A stretch of 64,000 nucleotides of DNA from the NCBI RefSeq assembly GCF_001546115.1, contig NZ_KQ955209.1:713289-777288 (forward strand). The letters run 5' to 3'. Within the stretch, counting starts at the first letter, position 1; every line of letters starts with the position of its first letter. The notes under the pieces are model-generated. The model worked only from the letters and a program-made list of their open reading frames with translations, did no database searches and was not told the DNA's origin. This stretch comes from Paracoccus aminovorans (GTDB lineage: Bacteria > Pseudomonadota > Alphaproteobacteria > Rhodobacterales > Rhodobacteraceae). Below, in pieces: positions 9,287 to 19,583 of the stretch. The position numbers and the translations under genes were made by a program.

Positions 9287-10369
9287 CTAATCCTCGCCGT
9301 GATAGGAAAACCGCGCCGAGAAACTGGCCGGGGCCAGGCTGGCGTCATGGTCGAAATCCGCCGTCGTGCCGGGCGTGACGGTGACGATGGCGGGGCCGGC
9401 GTGGCGGAAGGTCAGGCTGTGCTCCAGCGCGCGCACCGCCATCTCGATGCCCAGCCGGCCCTGCATCACCGGGAAATCCGTCGGCGCCGCCAGGATGCGG
9501 CCGCGCCTGATGCCGCGAAACACGCCGGGGCTGATATAGGTCGAGATGATGCCGACCCGGCCCAGCTCGCCCCGCGCCCGCAGGATCGAGATCGCCACCT
9601 CGGCCATCGGGCCGCTGCCGACCAGGTAGTCGGGCGCCGGGCCCTCGGCCAGCAGCTGCTCGACCAGCTGGGCCTGGGCCTCGCGGCCGGTGTCGCCGTA
9701 AAGCACGCTGGTCACGCGGGCGGAACTGTCGGCGATGGCGGCGCGGAACCCGTCCTCGACGAAGCCCACCCAGCCCGCGCCCCGGGGGCCGGGGAACCAG
9801 GCCACGCTGACCGGCGGGCTGCCCCTGGGGTGGCGGCGGGCCAGTTCCAGCCCGGCGGCGCGGCCCATCTCGCGCCAGGGCACGCTGGCCTTGGCGGTGA
9901 TCGGCCCCGGCTCGATGTCGTTCACCACGGCGATGATCGGCTTCTGCCGCGCCAGCTCGCTCAGCACCGGCGTCAGCCCGTCATAGGAGACCGTGCCCAC
10001 CACCACCGCGTCATAGCGCGGATTGGCGCAGGCGCGCAGCTGCGCGATCTGCCGCGCCGGGTTGGGATAGCCGCCGGCCTCGAACAGGTCGAAGCCGACG
10101 CCCAGCCGGCGCGATTCCTCGACCATGCCGTAATTGACGCCCAGCCAATAGGCATCCTTCAGATGCGGATAGAGCACGCAGAGGTTCCAGGGCCGCGCGG
10201 CCTGTTCCAAGGGCGCATAGTCCAGCCGCGCCGCGGGGCTGTCGTCGTGGAAGGGGCGCGAAAACACCTGCAGGGGCCAGGTCTCGGCCCGGGCCGGGCC
10301 CGCGAGCAGCAGGGCGGCGACGGCTGCAAGGGCACGCAGGCATCGGGCTGGGAAGATGGCGGTCGACAT
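9287..10369 (-). CDS. torT: TMAO reductase system periplasmic protein TorT
   Basis: This 360-residue periplasmic binding-protein-fold protein binds TMAO and presents it to the TorS sensor. A signal peptide is clear (CLRALAAVAALLLAGPARA then ETWPL). The start at 10369 is the methionine giving this signal sequence; the open frame extends further upstream without support. The body contains a LacI/PBP1-type fold (VVVGTVSYDGLTPVL, IIAVVNDIEPG, IISTYISPGVFRGI). It is transcribed divergently from torS with only 76 bp between them, as expected for partners. Confidence 0.88.
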   Translation of the reverse strand: MSTAIFPARCLRALAAVAALLLAGPARAETWPLQVFSRPFHDDSPAARLDYAPLEQAARPWNLCVLYPHLKDAYWLGVNYGMVEESRRLGVGFDLFEAGGYPNPARQIAQLRACANPRYDAVVVGTVSYDGLTPVLSELARQKPIIAVVNDIEPGPITAKASVPWREMGRAAGLELARRHPRGSPPVSVAWFPGPRGAGWVGFVEDGFRAAIADSSARVTSVLYGDTGREAQAQLVEQLLAEGPAPDYLVGSGPMAEVAISILRARGELGRVGIISTYISPGVFRGIRRGRILAAPTDFPVMQGRLGIEMAVRALEHSLTFRHAGPAIVTVTPGTTADFDHDASLAPASFSARFSYHGED

Positions 10370-10445
10370 GGCGGTGACTTCGGCTCCGGTTCCGATTAGC
10401 CTTGGCCCGCCCGCTGCGGGCATCCGGCAGGGCGGAGGGTAGTGC

Positions 10446-13268
10446 TTGGGGCTGTTCACGCGCAAGTCGCGATTGGGTTGGCAGCTTTTGCTGGCCTTTG
10501 TGGTCATCGCCGGCGCGCCGGGCCTGATGGGCGTGCTGGGCTGGCTGGAGCTGCGCGACCTGGCGGACCGGCAAAGCCGGCTGATCGCCCAGACCATCCC
10601 CGCCATCGCCGAGGTGCGCGGCTTTGCCGAGGAAAGCAGCCGCGTCGTCGCCATCGCCCCGGACTTGGCGGCGGTGACCGACGACCATGTCCGGCGCGAG
10701 CGCGCGGCCTTTCTGTTCGACCAGGTCGATGCGCTGCGCGACCGCATCCGGCGCTATGAAGGCACCGGCCAGCCGATCCCGGTGCCGCTGTCGCGTTCGG
10801 AATCCGAGGTGCGGCAGGGCATCGCCCGGCTGGACCAGCTGGTGCAGCGCCGGCTGGCCGCCGAGGCCGACCAGCGCCGCCGGCTGGACGAGGGGCTGAC
10901 GGCCACCACCGAGCTTCTGGAGATCACCGACACGCTGGCCGCCAATGTCGAGGTGGCGGTCTCGGCCGGGGTGGCCAGCCTCTATGACCTGTGGAACCGG
11001 CACGAGGCGCTGGCCGGGATGCTGGACAGGCTGATCGAGGTCGACCTGTTCCAGCTGGGCCAGATGTTCGAACTGCGCGGCCATGTCGCGGAAATCGCCC
11101 TGCTGCTGAACCGCATCGGCGAGACCCGCAACCAGCACGACCTGGAACAGCTGCGTGCGCAGCTGGCGGGACGGCTGGGCGTGGTGACGCGCCGGCTGGA
11201 GACGGTGCCCGACCGCAGCCGGGCCGAGCGGGCGCTGGCGCTGTTGCGCGGGATCACCCCGGCCGCGGCCTCGCCGCCCGGGACCGAGGATTTCCCCGGC
11301 CTGACCGCGCGGCTGATCGCGCTGGACGGGCAGACCGCGGCGGCGCAGGCCGAGCTGCGCGACGCGGCGCTGCGGCTCGACACCCAGGCGGCGGCGCTGG
11401 CCGACAGCATCGTCGGCCGGGCCACGCGCGCCGGCGAGGCGGCGCAGGCCGCCATCCGCCGCACGCTGATCGTCTCGGCCATCGGCTCGTTCCTGGCGCT
11501 GATGGTCTCGGCCGGGGTGGTCTGGTTCTATGTCCGCGGCAAGATCACCCGGCGGCTGGACGCGCTGGCCGCGCGCATGGGCGGGCTGCGGGCGGGCGAC
11601 CTGCACGAGGAGGTGGTGCCGCGTGGCGAGGACGAGATCGCGCGCATGGAGCAGGCGGTCGAGGTCTTTCGCCTGCAGGCGCTCGAGAACCGCGCCCTGG
11701 CGGCCGAACGCGACCGCAACCTCGAGGAGCTGCGCCGGCACCGCGAGGAGCTGCGCCAGTTGGTCGACGAGCAGACCGAGCGGCTGCGCGGCGAGGTTGC
11801 CGCCCATGCCGAGGCCCGCGCCCATGCCGAGGCCGCCGACCGCGCCAAGTCGCAGTTCCTGGCCATGATGAGCCACGAGATCCGCACGCCGATGAACGGC
11901 GTTCTGGGCCTGCTGCACGGGCTGATGCAGGACGACCTGGCCGGGCGCACCCGCGACCGGGTGGTGGCGGCGCTGGCCTCGGGCGAGGGGCTGATGTCGC
12001 TGCTGAACACGCTTCTGGATGACGCCAAGTCGCTGGACGGCGACATCGCGCTGCGGCCGGCGCCCTTCGACCCGGCGGCGCTGGTGCGGGAAACGGCGAT
12101 GCTGATGGCGGCCTCGGCGCAGGACAAGGGGCTGTGGCTGCGCGTCGACGCGCCGGAGTGCGGCTGGCTGATGGGGGACGCGGCGCGGCTGCGGCAGGTG
12201 CTGTTCAACCTGCTTGCCAACGCGATCCGCTTCACCGCCGCGGGCGGCGTCGATCTGCGGCTGCGGACGGAACCGGGACCGGCCGGGGTCGCGCTGGTGC
12301 TGGAGGTCGCCGATACCGGCAAGGGCATCGCGCCCGAAGCGCAGAAGCGGATCTTCGGCCTGTTCGAGCAGGAGGATCCCGAGACCGCCCGGCGCTATGG
12401 CGGCACCGGCCTCGGGTTGGCAATCAGCCGCCGGCTGGCCGAGGCGATGGGCGGCACGCTGTCGGTGGAAAGCGCGCCGGGGCAGGGCGCGCTGTTCCGC
12501 TTCCGCGCCGGCTTCCCGCCCGCCGAGGCCCCGGCCGCTTCCGCGCCGGCCGCCCCCGCCCGCCCGCTGCGCCTGCTGGTGGTCGAGGATCACCCGGTCA
12601 ACCGCATGGTGCTGGACGGCTATCTGTCTCGGCTCGGTCACGCTTTCGCGATGGCGGATTGCGCCGAGGAGGCGCTGGCCCGGCTGGACCAGGACCGTTT
12701 CGACGCGGTGCTGATGGATGTGAACCTGCCCGGCATGTCGGGGATCGAGGCGGCGCGGGCGATCCACCGCCGCATTGAGGGCCTGCCGGTGATCGGCATC
12801 TCGGCCCATGTCCAGCCCGAGGAAATCGCCGCCTGCCATGCCGCCGGCATGGTCGAGGTGCTGTCGAAACCGCTGGCCCCGGCCGATCTGCAGCGCGCGC
12901 TGGCGATGGTCCGGCCCGGTGCCGGACCGGCGCCGGCGGCCGTCCTGGCCCCGGCGCTGGCCGATCTGCCGCCGGCGCAGGTGGCCGTGCTGGCGCGGCT
13001 CTATCTGGACGGGATGGCCGGCGACATGGCCGCGATCCAGGCGGCGCTGACGCAGGGCGATGCCATGGCGGCAGCGCGGGCAGCGCATCGCTGGCGCGGG
13101 GCCAGCGGCAATTTCGGCCTTTCGGACCTGGCGGCGGCGCTGGAACGCTTTGAATGCGCCCTGGCCGATGGCACCGGCGCGGCGGGGGCGCTGTGGAACG
13201 ATCTGGCAGCCTTGGCCCGGGCGGGCGCCGAGGCGATGCGGCGCGAGCTTGCCCTGCTGCCGGCCTAG
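10446..13268 (+). CDS. torS: Hybrid sensor histidine kinase TorS
   Basis: This 940-residue tripartite kinase has an N-terminal membrane segment (about residues 11-33), a long helical periplasmic sensor region, a second membrane segment (about 340-362), HAMP and coiled coil. A HisKA domain follows with H477 in MSHEIRTPMNG, then an ATPase domain (NLLANAIRF, DTGKGI, GTGLGLAIS), a receiver with D758 in LMDVNLPG, and a C-terminal Hpt with H881 in AAHRWRGASG. This is the TorS architecture, giving a His-Asp-His-Asp relay to TorR. The start is TTG at 10446, preceded by GGAGG at 10434-10438. Its stop codon interlocks tail-to-tail with that of torR (CTAG). Confidence 0.92.
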   Translation: MGLFTRKSRLGWQLLLAFVVIAGAPGLMGVLGWLELRDLADRQSRLIAQTIPAIAEVRGFAEESSRVVAIAPDLAAVTDDHVRRERAAFLFDQVDALRDRIRRYEGTGQPIPVPLSRSESEVRQGIARLDQLVQRRLAAEADQRRRLDEGLTATTELLEITDTLAANVEVAVSAGVASLYDLWNRHEALAGMLDRLIEVDLFQLGQMFELRGHVAEIALLLNRIGETRNQHDLEQLRAQLAGRLGVVTRRLETVPDRSRAERALALLRGITPAAASPPGTEDFPGLTARLIALDGQTAAAQAELRDAALRLDTQAAALADSIVGRATRAGEAAQAAIRRTLIVSAIGSFLALMVSAGVVWFYVRGKITRRLDALAARMGGLRAGDLHEEVVPRGEDEIARMEQAVEVFRLQALENRALAAERDRNLEELRRHREELRQLVDEQTERLRGEVAAHAEARAHAEAADRAKSQFLAMMSHEIRTPMNGVLGLLHGLMQDDLAGRTRDRVVAALASGEGLMSLLNTLLDDAKSLDGDIALRPAPFDPAALVRETAMLMAASAQDKGLWLRVDAPECGWLMGDAARLRQVLFNLLANAIRFTAAGGVDLRLRTEPGPAGVALVLEVADTGKGIAPEAQKRIFGLFEQEDPETARRYGGTGLGLAISRRLAEAMGGTLSVESAPGQGALFRFRAGFPPAEAPAASAPAAPARPLRLLVVEDHPVNRMVLDGYLSRLGHAFAMADCAEEALARLDQDRFDAVLMDVNLPGMSGIEAARAIHRRIEGLPVIGISAHVQPEEIAACHAAGMVEVLSKPLAPADLQRALAMVRPGAGPAPAAVLAPALADLPPAQVAVLARLYLDGMAGDMAAIQAALTQGDAMAAARAAHRWRGASGNFGLSDLAAALERFECALADGTGAAGALWNDLAALARAGAEAMRRELALLPA

Positions 13269-13969
13269 CTCAGCGCGGCGGTAAAGACATAGCCCTCGCC
13301 ATGCGCGGTGCCCAGGATGCGCGGCGCCTTGGGGTCGTCACAAAGCTTGCGCCGCAGCCGGCGGATCAGCACGTCTACCGTGCGCTGGCTGCTGTCGTCG
13401 ACGCGGTGGGTGATATTGGCCAGCAGCCGGTCGCGGTCCATCACCACGCCGGGATTGCCGACGAAGGCGCGCAGCAGCTCGAATTCGGCGCGGGTCAGCG
13501 GCACCAGCGCGCCGGAGGTGTCGTAAAGCTGGCGCCCGGCGATGTCAAAGCGGAAGCCGGCGAATTCCACCGTGCGCCGCGCCATCTGCCGCATGGCCGC
13601 CGTGCGCCGCAAGAGGTTCTTGACCCGCGCCGCCAGTTCGCGCCGGTTGAAGGGCTTGCAGACGTAATCGTCGGCGCCCAGTTCCAGCCCGACGATGCGG
13701 TCGACTTCGTCGGTGCGGCCCGACAGCAGGATGATGCCGATTTCCGACCGCGCGCGCTGCTCGCGCGTGATCTCCAGCCCGTCCTTGCCGGTCAGGTTGA
13801 TGTCCACGATCAGCAGGTCGGCCGGATCGCTGCCCAGCACGCGGTCCGCCGCCTCGGCGCTGGCGCATTCCGTGATTCGGTGGCCGAAGGATTGCAGATA
13901 GGCGGTCAGCGCCCCGCGGGTGACGGGCTCGTCCTCGATGATCACGATATGGCTGGCTCGGCCGGTCAT
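13265..13969 (-). CDS. torR: Two-component response regulator TorR
   Basis: This 234-residue OmpR/PhoB-type regulator has a receiver domain (IVIIEDEPVT acidic pair, phosphoacceptor Asp in LLIVDINLTGKDG, switch Lys in DDYVCKPFNRRE) and a C-terminal winged helix (VPLTRAEFELLRAF, RTVDVLIRRLRRKL). It converges on torS and is the natural recipient of the TorS Hpt phosphate. The start at 13969 gives a normal N-terminus; an in-frame ATG at 14008 would add 13 residues. Decamers resembling E. coli tor boxes lie just upstream, suggesting autoregulation and control of the neighbouring importer. Confidence 0.9.
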   Translation of the reverse strand: MTGRASHIVIIEDEPVTRGALTAYLQSFGHRITECASAEAADRVLGSDPADLLIVDINLTGKDGLEITREQRARSEIGIILLSGRTDEVDRIVGLELGADDYVCKPFNRRELAARVKNLLRRTAAMRQMARRTVEFAGFRFDIAGRQLYDTSGALVPLTRAEFELLRAFVGNPGVVMDRDRLLANITHRVDDSSQRTVDVLIRRLRRKLCDDPKAPRILGTAHGEGYVFTAALS

Positions 13970-13998
13970 CGGCGGTTTCCCTGGCTGCTCCCTGCATT

Positions 13999-14061
13999 CT
14001 GTTAACATTTTCTCACATCATTCCATAGCCTGTTCATCACATGGGCCTGACATGTTCACAT
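13999..14061 (+). promoter_or_regulatory. Putative TorR box array
   Basis: The divergent torR/importer intergenic region holds CTGTTAACAT (13999-14008), CTGTTCATCA (14030-14039) and ATGTTCACAT (14052-14061). All resemble the E. coli tor box CTGTTCATAT. They are in the same orientation, with start-to-start spacings of 31 and 22 bp, close to three and two helical turns. This is what is expected for a TorR operator serving torR and the ABC importer. Confidence 0.6.
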
Positions 14062-14072
14062 CGGGATCCTAG

Positions 14073-15089
<1,017 letters not shown>

Positions 15090-15205
15090 ACCAGCTGCTT
15101 TCGCCCGACCGGCTGGCCCACAAGGGCCCGCCCTTCGCCCCGCCGTCACCCCGGCCTGGCCAGCACGGCACGGCCCCGGATGGAACCGTCACCGCCGGAG
15201 GCCCC

Positions 15206-16234
15206 ATGACCCAGCGCGATGCCGTGATCGACTGCCGAAACGTCTGGAAGGTGTTCGGCCCGCGCCCCGACCAGATGCCGGCGCTGCTGGCGCGCAATCC
15301 CTCGGCCGAAGAGTTGCGCGCGGCGGGCTGCGTCGCCGCGGTGCGCGACGTCAGCCTGACCATTCCCCGCGGCGAGATGCTGGTGGTGATGGGCCTGTCC
15401 GGCTCGGGCAAGTCCACGCTGGTGCGCTGCATGTCGCGGCTGCTGGACATCTCGGCCGGCCAGGTGGCGGTCGAGGGCCAGGATATCGGCACGCTGACCG
15501 AGACCCAGCTGATCGAGCTGCGCCGCCGCCGCATGGGCATGGTGTTCCAGAGCTTCGGCCTGCTGCCGCATCGCAACGTGCTGGAGAACGTGGCCTTTCC
15601 GCTGGAGATGCGCGGCCAGCCCCGCGCCGCCCGCATCGCCCGCGCCCGCGAGATGCTGGAGCTGGTCGGCCTGACCGGCCGCGAGGCGCATTTCCCGCGC
15701 GAGCTGTCGGGCGGCCAGCAGCAGCGCGTCGGCATCGCCCGCAGCCTGGCGATCGAGCCGGCGATCTGGTTCCTGGACGAGCCCTTCTCGGCGCTGGACC
15801 CGCTGATCCGGCGCGAGATGCAGGACGAATTCCTGCGGCTGAAGGGCACGCTGGACAAGACCATCGTCTTCATCACCCATGACTTCGACGAGGCGCTGCG
15901 GCTGGCCGACCGCATCGCCATCATGAAGGACGGCGCCGTCGAGCAATGCGACACGCCGGATCGCATCGTCATGGCGCCGGCGACGCCCTATGTCGCCAAG
16001 TTCACCGCTCAGATCGACCGCGCCCGCGTGGTGCGGCTGGCGGCGCTGGCGGTCCCGGCGGCGGGCGGCGTTCACGGCGCGGCGCTGCCGGGGGAGGCGG
16101 TGCTGCATGACATGGCCCGCGCCATCCTGGCCGATCCCCGGCCGCAGATCCCGGTCGCGGCGGCGGACGGCAGCCTGCTCGGGCTGCTCGACCGGCAGGC
16201 GGCGACCGACCTGATCCTGGGGGACCGGCCATGA
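15206..16234 (+). CDS. ABC transporter ATPase, ProV/TmoV type
   Basis: This 342-residue ATPase energises the neighbouring permease for quaternary-amine import. Walker A is GLSGSGKST, the signature LSGGQQQRVGIARSLA, and Walker B IWFLDEPFSALDPL. The N-terminal extension before Walker A (KVFGPRPDQMPALL...) is typical of the ProV family, and a degenerate C-terminal regulatory segment follows the ATPase core. The start at 15206 follows GGAGG closely. An in-frame ATG at 15086 that overlaps the binding-protein stop would add 40 Pro-rich residues and is less likely. It overlaps the permease by ATGA. Confidence 0.9.
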   Translation: MTQRDAVIDCRNVWKVFGPRPDQMPALLARNPSAEELRAAGCVAAVRDVSLTIPRGEMLVVMGLSGSGKSTLVRCMSRLLDISAGQVAVEGQDIGTLTETQLIELRRRRMGMVFQSFGLLPHRNVLENVAFPLEMRGQPRAARIARAREMLELVGLTGREAHFPRELSGGQQQRVGIARSLAIEPAIWFLDEPFSALDPLIRREMQDEFLRLKGTLDKTIVFITHDFDEALRLADRIAIMKDGAVEQCDTPDRIVMAPATPYVAKFTAQIDRARVVRLAALAVPAAGGVHGAALPGEAVLHDMARAILADPRPQIPVAAADGSLLGLLDRQAATDLILGDRP

Positions 16235-18168
16235 GCGGGGCAAGGGCGGCGCGCCCGGCGCATGCGGCCTGGATCCTGGCCGGCCTGGCGCTGGTCCTGG
16301 TGCTGGCCAAGCCGCTGCTGCCGGCCGGGCTGGTCCGGCCGCCGGACTGGCTGGTCCTGCCCTTTGCCGGCTGGATCAATGCGGTCTTCGATTTCCTGCG
16401 CGACGACCTGGGGCTGATCCACGTCACCCGCGCCTTTGCCGGTGCGGTCGAGGCGGCGCTGGATACCACGGCGAACCTGCTTTACGGCCGCTCGCGCTGG
16501 CCGCATCTGGGCCCGATCCCCTGGGTCGTCGTCGCCGCCACCATGGCCATGGCGGGCTATGCCCTGCGCGGCTGGCGGCTGGCGGCCCTGACCGGCGGCA
16601 CCTTCGTCTGGATCGCCGTCATGGGCCAGTGGAAATGGGCGATGGAGACGCTGTCGGTGATCGCCGTCGCCACCCCTGTCGCGGTGGCGCTGGGGCTGGC
16701 CCTTGGCATCATGGGCTGGCGCTGGCCCCGGTTCGAGCGGCTGCTGAACCCGGTGCTGAACCTGGCGCAGTCGCTGCCGCATTTCGCCTATATGATCCCG
16801 GTCGTGGTCTTTGTCGGCGTCGGGCCGAAGTCGGGCGCCATCGTCACCATCATCTTCTCGGTGCCGCCGATGATCCGCATGACCATGCTGGGCCTGCGCC
16901 GCGTCGCGCCCGAGATCATCGAGGCCGGGCAGATGGCCGGCGCCAACCGCTGGCAGGTGATGACGCGGGTGCGCCTGCCCGCCGCGCGGACCGAGATCCT
17001 GATCGGCGTCAACCAGGTCATCATGCAGTCGCTGGCCATGGTCGTGCTGGCCTCGTTCATCGGCATGCCGGGGCTGGGGCAGAAGCTGCTGCAACTGCTG
17101 CAGGCGCTGAAGATCGGCCTGTCCTTCGAGATCGGCATCACCATCGTGCTGCTGGCGGTGGCGCTGGACCGGCTGTCCAAGGCCTGGGCGCTGCACCAGC
17201 CCGCCCATGCCGAGGCCGGCGCCGGTCGGATCGCGCGGCACCGGCTGCTGCTGGTCTGGCTTGGCCTGGTGCTGGCCGGGTTCCTGCTGGCGCGCGCCGT
17301 GCCCTATTTCCATGTCGTCGAGCGCAGCCAGGCGCTCAGCATCGCCGGCCCCATCGACGCGGTGATGGACATGCTGCTGGGCGTGGTGCGGCCGCTGACC
17401 GACGGGCTGCGGTGGTTCCTGATCACCCGGGTGCTGATCCCCTTGCGCGACGCGATCCTGTGGCTGCCCTTCGTCGGCGTGCTGCTGGCGCTGGCGGCCC
17501 TGGGCTGGCGCATCGGCGGCGCCCGCTCGGCGCTGGTCTGCCTGGGCTTCATCCTGCCCATCGCGCTGTCGGGCTGGTGGGACCGGGCGATGATCACCGT
17601 CTATACCGTCGGCACGGCGGTGGCGCTGGCGCTGCTGATCGGCCTGCCGCTGGGCATCTGGGCCGCCGGGCGCGAGACCCGGGCCAAGGCGGTGCTGCTG
17701 GCCTGCGACACGTTCCAGACCTTTCCCAGCTTCATCTACCTGATCCCGGTGGTGATGCTGTTCGGCGTCAACGACGTGGCGGTGGTCGCGGCGGTGGTGG
17801 TCTTTGCCGCCGTGCCGCTGGTGCGCTATACCGTCGAGGGCCTGCGCAACGTCCCGCCCGAGACCGTCGAGGCCGCCGAGATGAGCGGCGCCACCCGGCG
17901 CCAGCTGCTCTGGTCGGTGCGCCTGCCCCTGGCCCTGCCGACGCTGATGGTCGGGCTGAACCAGTCGGTAATGTTCGCGCTGTTCATGGTCATCATCGCC
18001 GCCTTCATCGGCACGCAGGACCTGGGCCAGGAGATGCAGCGGGCGCTCTCGGCCACCGATGTCGGCAAGGGGCTGGTGCTGGGGCTGGCCGTCGCCTTCA
18101 TGGGACTGATGGTCGATCACCTGCTGATGCGCTGGTCGGCGGCGCGTCGCGCGGTCCTGCAGGGCTGA
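16231..18168 (+). CDS. Double-length ABC permease, ProW/TmoW type
   Basis: At 645 residues this is about twice a normal ProW. It holds two consecutive binding-protein-dependent permease domains, each with its own EAA loop: first half near EIIEAGQMAGANRWQVMTRV, second near ETVEAAEMSGATRRQLLWSV. Many hydrophobic segments surround both. A single chain can therefore form the whole transmembrane pore with an ATPase dimer. The halves are similar but clearly diverged, so the fusion or duplication is old. It is translationally coupled to the ATPase and is the last gene of the importer operon. Confidence 0.9.
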   Translation: MSGARAARPAHAAWILAGLALVLVLAKPLLPAGLVRPPDWLVLPFAGWINAVFDFLRDDLGLIHVTRAFAGAVEAALDTTANLLYGRSRWPHLGPIPWVVVAATMAMAGYALRGWRLAALTGGTFVWIAVMGQWKWAMETLSVIAVATPVAVALGLALGIMGWRWPRFERLLNPVLNLAQSLPHFAYMIPVVVFVGVGPKSGAIVTIIFSVPPMIRMTMLGLRRVAPEIIEAGQMAGANRWQVMTRVRLPAARTEILIGVNQVIMQSLAMVVLASFIGMPGLGQKLLQLLQALKIGLSFEIGITIVLLAVALDRLSKAWALHQPAHAEAGAGRIARHRLLLVWLGLVLAGFLLARAVPYFHVVERSQALSIAGPIDAVMDMLLGVVRPLTDGLRWFLITRVLIPLRDAILWLPFVGVLLALAALGWRIGGARSALVCLGFILPIALSGWWDRAMITVYTVGTAVALALLIGLPLGIWAAGRETRAKAVLLACDTFQTFPSFIYLIPVVMLFGVNDVAVVAAVVVFAAVPLVRYTVEGLRNVPPETVEAAEMSGATRRQLLWSVRLPLALPTLMVGLNQSVMFALFMVIIAAFIGTQDLGQEMQRALSATDVGKGLVLGLAVAFMGLMVDHLLMRWSAARRAVLQG

Positions 18169-18294
18169 TCGCCCGCCGCTGCGGTGACGGGCCGTTCGCA
18201 AGGCTCGACGCCGGTTGGACGGTCGTTCCGTGGAACATCGCCCGGCCGGCAGCGTTGATCCGGCGAACTGCAATGGACCCGCCGGGAGGGCCGC

Positions 18295-19428
18295 ATGGGC
18301 TGCGACATGGACTTCACTCTCGGCATCGAGGAGGAATATTTGCTGGTCGATGCCGAGACCGGCGCTCTGGCCGAGGCGCCCGACGCCCTGATGCAGGCCT
18401 GCCGGCGCGAACTTGGCGACCACGTCAGCCCGGAATTCCTGCGCTGCCAGATCGAAGTCGCGACGCCGGTCGCCACGGATATCGCGGATGCGCGGCGGCA
18501 GCTGACGCGGCTGCGCCGGACCGTGGCGGATCAGGCGTCCGGGTTCGGTCTGGCGCCGATTTCGGTCGCCTGCCATCCCTTCGCCGACTGGCGCGACCAG
18601 GATCACACGGACAAGAGCCGCTATAATCAGCTGTCGCAAGAGATGGGCGGCGTGGCGCGGCGCATGCTGATCGGCGGCATGCATGTGCATGTCGGAATCC
18701 CGCAGGACAGCATGCGCATCGACCTGATGAACCAGTTCTCGTATTTCCTGCCCCAGCTTCTGGCGCTGTCCGCCTCCAGCCCGTTCTGGCAGGGCGAGGA
18801 TACGCGGCTCGCCTCCTATCGCACCACCGTCTTCGGTGGCTATCCCCGCACCGGGCTGCCGCCGCGGCTGGCGAGCTGGGGGGAATACGAACGCTCGGTC
18901 GAGGCGCTGACCTCGCTGGGCCTGATCGAGGACAGCAGCAAGATCTGGTGGGATCTGCGGCCCTCGTCGCGCTTCCCGACGCTGGAAACCCGGGTCTGCG
19001 ATGCCTGCCCGCGCCTTGACGACACGCTGACGCTGACCGCGCTGATCCAGGCGACCCTGCGCATGCTGTGGCGGCTGTCGCGGCGAAACATGCGCTGGCG
19101 GCAATACGACAATTTCCTCTTGGCCGAGAACCGCTGGCGGGCCGCCCGCTACGGGCTGACCGAAGGGCTGATCGACTTTGGCGAGAACCGCCTGAAGCCC
19201 GCCGCCGAGATGGCCGAGGACTGGCTCGAACTGATCGGCGAGGATGCGGATGCGCTCGACAGCCAGCCCGCCGCGGCGCGGCTGCGCGCCCTGGTGGCAG
19301 AGGGCAATTCCGCGGAACGCCAACGCGCGGTGCATGCCGCGGCCATGAACGCCGGCGCGACGCGAGAGGAAGCCCTTGTCACGGTGGTGAAGGCGCTGAT
19401 CGCGGAGTTCCGCGAGGGGCTGGACTGA
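18295..19428 (+). CDS. Carboxylate-amine ligase, GCS2/YbdK family
   Basis: This 377-residue protein belongs to the glutamate-cysteine ligase family 2. The N-terminus [13 protein letters not shown] carries the conserved acidic metal/ATP motif, and [31 protein letters not shown] and [10 protein letters not shown] are family hallmarks. YbdK-type enzymes join an amino acid carboxylate to an amine with ATP; the true substrates are uncertain. The ATG at 18295 has GGGAGGG upstream. The gene is separated by 126 bp from the importer and probably has its own promoter. Confidence 0.87.
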   Translation: MGCDMDFTLGIEEEYLLVDAETGALAEAPDALMQACRRELGDHVSPEFLRCQIEVATPVATDIADARRQLTRLRRTVADQASGFGLAPISVACHPFADWRDQDHTDKSRYNQLSQEMGGVARRMLIGGMHVHVGIPQDSMRIDLMNQFSYFLPQLLALSASSPFWQGEDTRLASYRTTVFGGYPRTGLPPRLASWGEYERSVEALTSLGLIEDSSKIWWDLRPSSRFPTLETRVCDACPRLDDTLTLTALIQATLRMLWRLSRRNMRWRQYDNFLLAENRWRAARYGLTEGLIDFGENRLKPAAEMAEDWLELIGEDADALDSQPAAARLRALVAEGNSAERQRAVHAAAMNAGATREEALVTVVKALIAEFREGLD

Positions 19429-19555
19429 GGGCGGCATCGGCCCGGCCGCACATCGTCGATGGGTATCCGCTGGTGATCCAGCGCCCATGGGTGGGAACGG
19501 CGCAGAACTGCGCCCGGCATGAGCGCCGCGCATCCGGCAGCCGACTCGATTGAAT

Positions 19556-19575
19556 TTAATCAAACGATTGATTAT
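19556..19575 (+). promoter_or_regulatory. Palindromic operator of the TetR-type regulator
   Basis: A 20-bp dyad, TTAATCAA-ACGA-TTGATTAT, ends 8 bp before the ATG of the TetR-family gene; the inner AATCAA/TTGATT arms pair perfectly. It overlaps an AT-rich promoter-like patch. Position and symmetry fit autoregulation of the export operon. Confidence 0.65.
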
Positions 19576-19583
19576 AATTACCC

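Noticed and set aside
10011..13088. A 1025-residue open frame on the minus strand opposite torS
   Set aside because: Its composition (Arg, Gln, His, Gly) and lack of motifs are typical of the antisense of a GC-rich gene; torS on the other strand has complete kinase domains.
18171..18192. Short GC hairpin after the importer permease as terminator
   Set aside because: Only five clean base pairs and no U-tract; not distinguishable from background in such GC-rich DNA.
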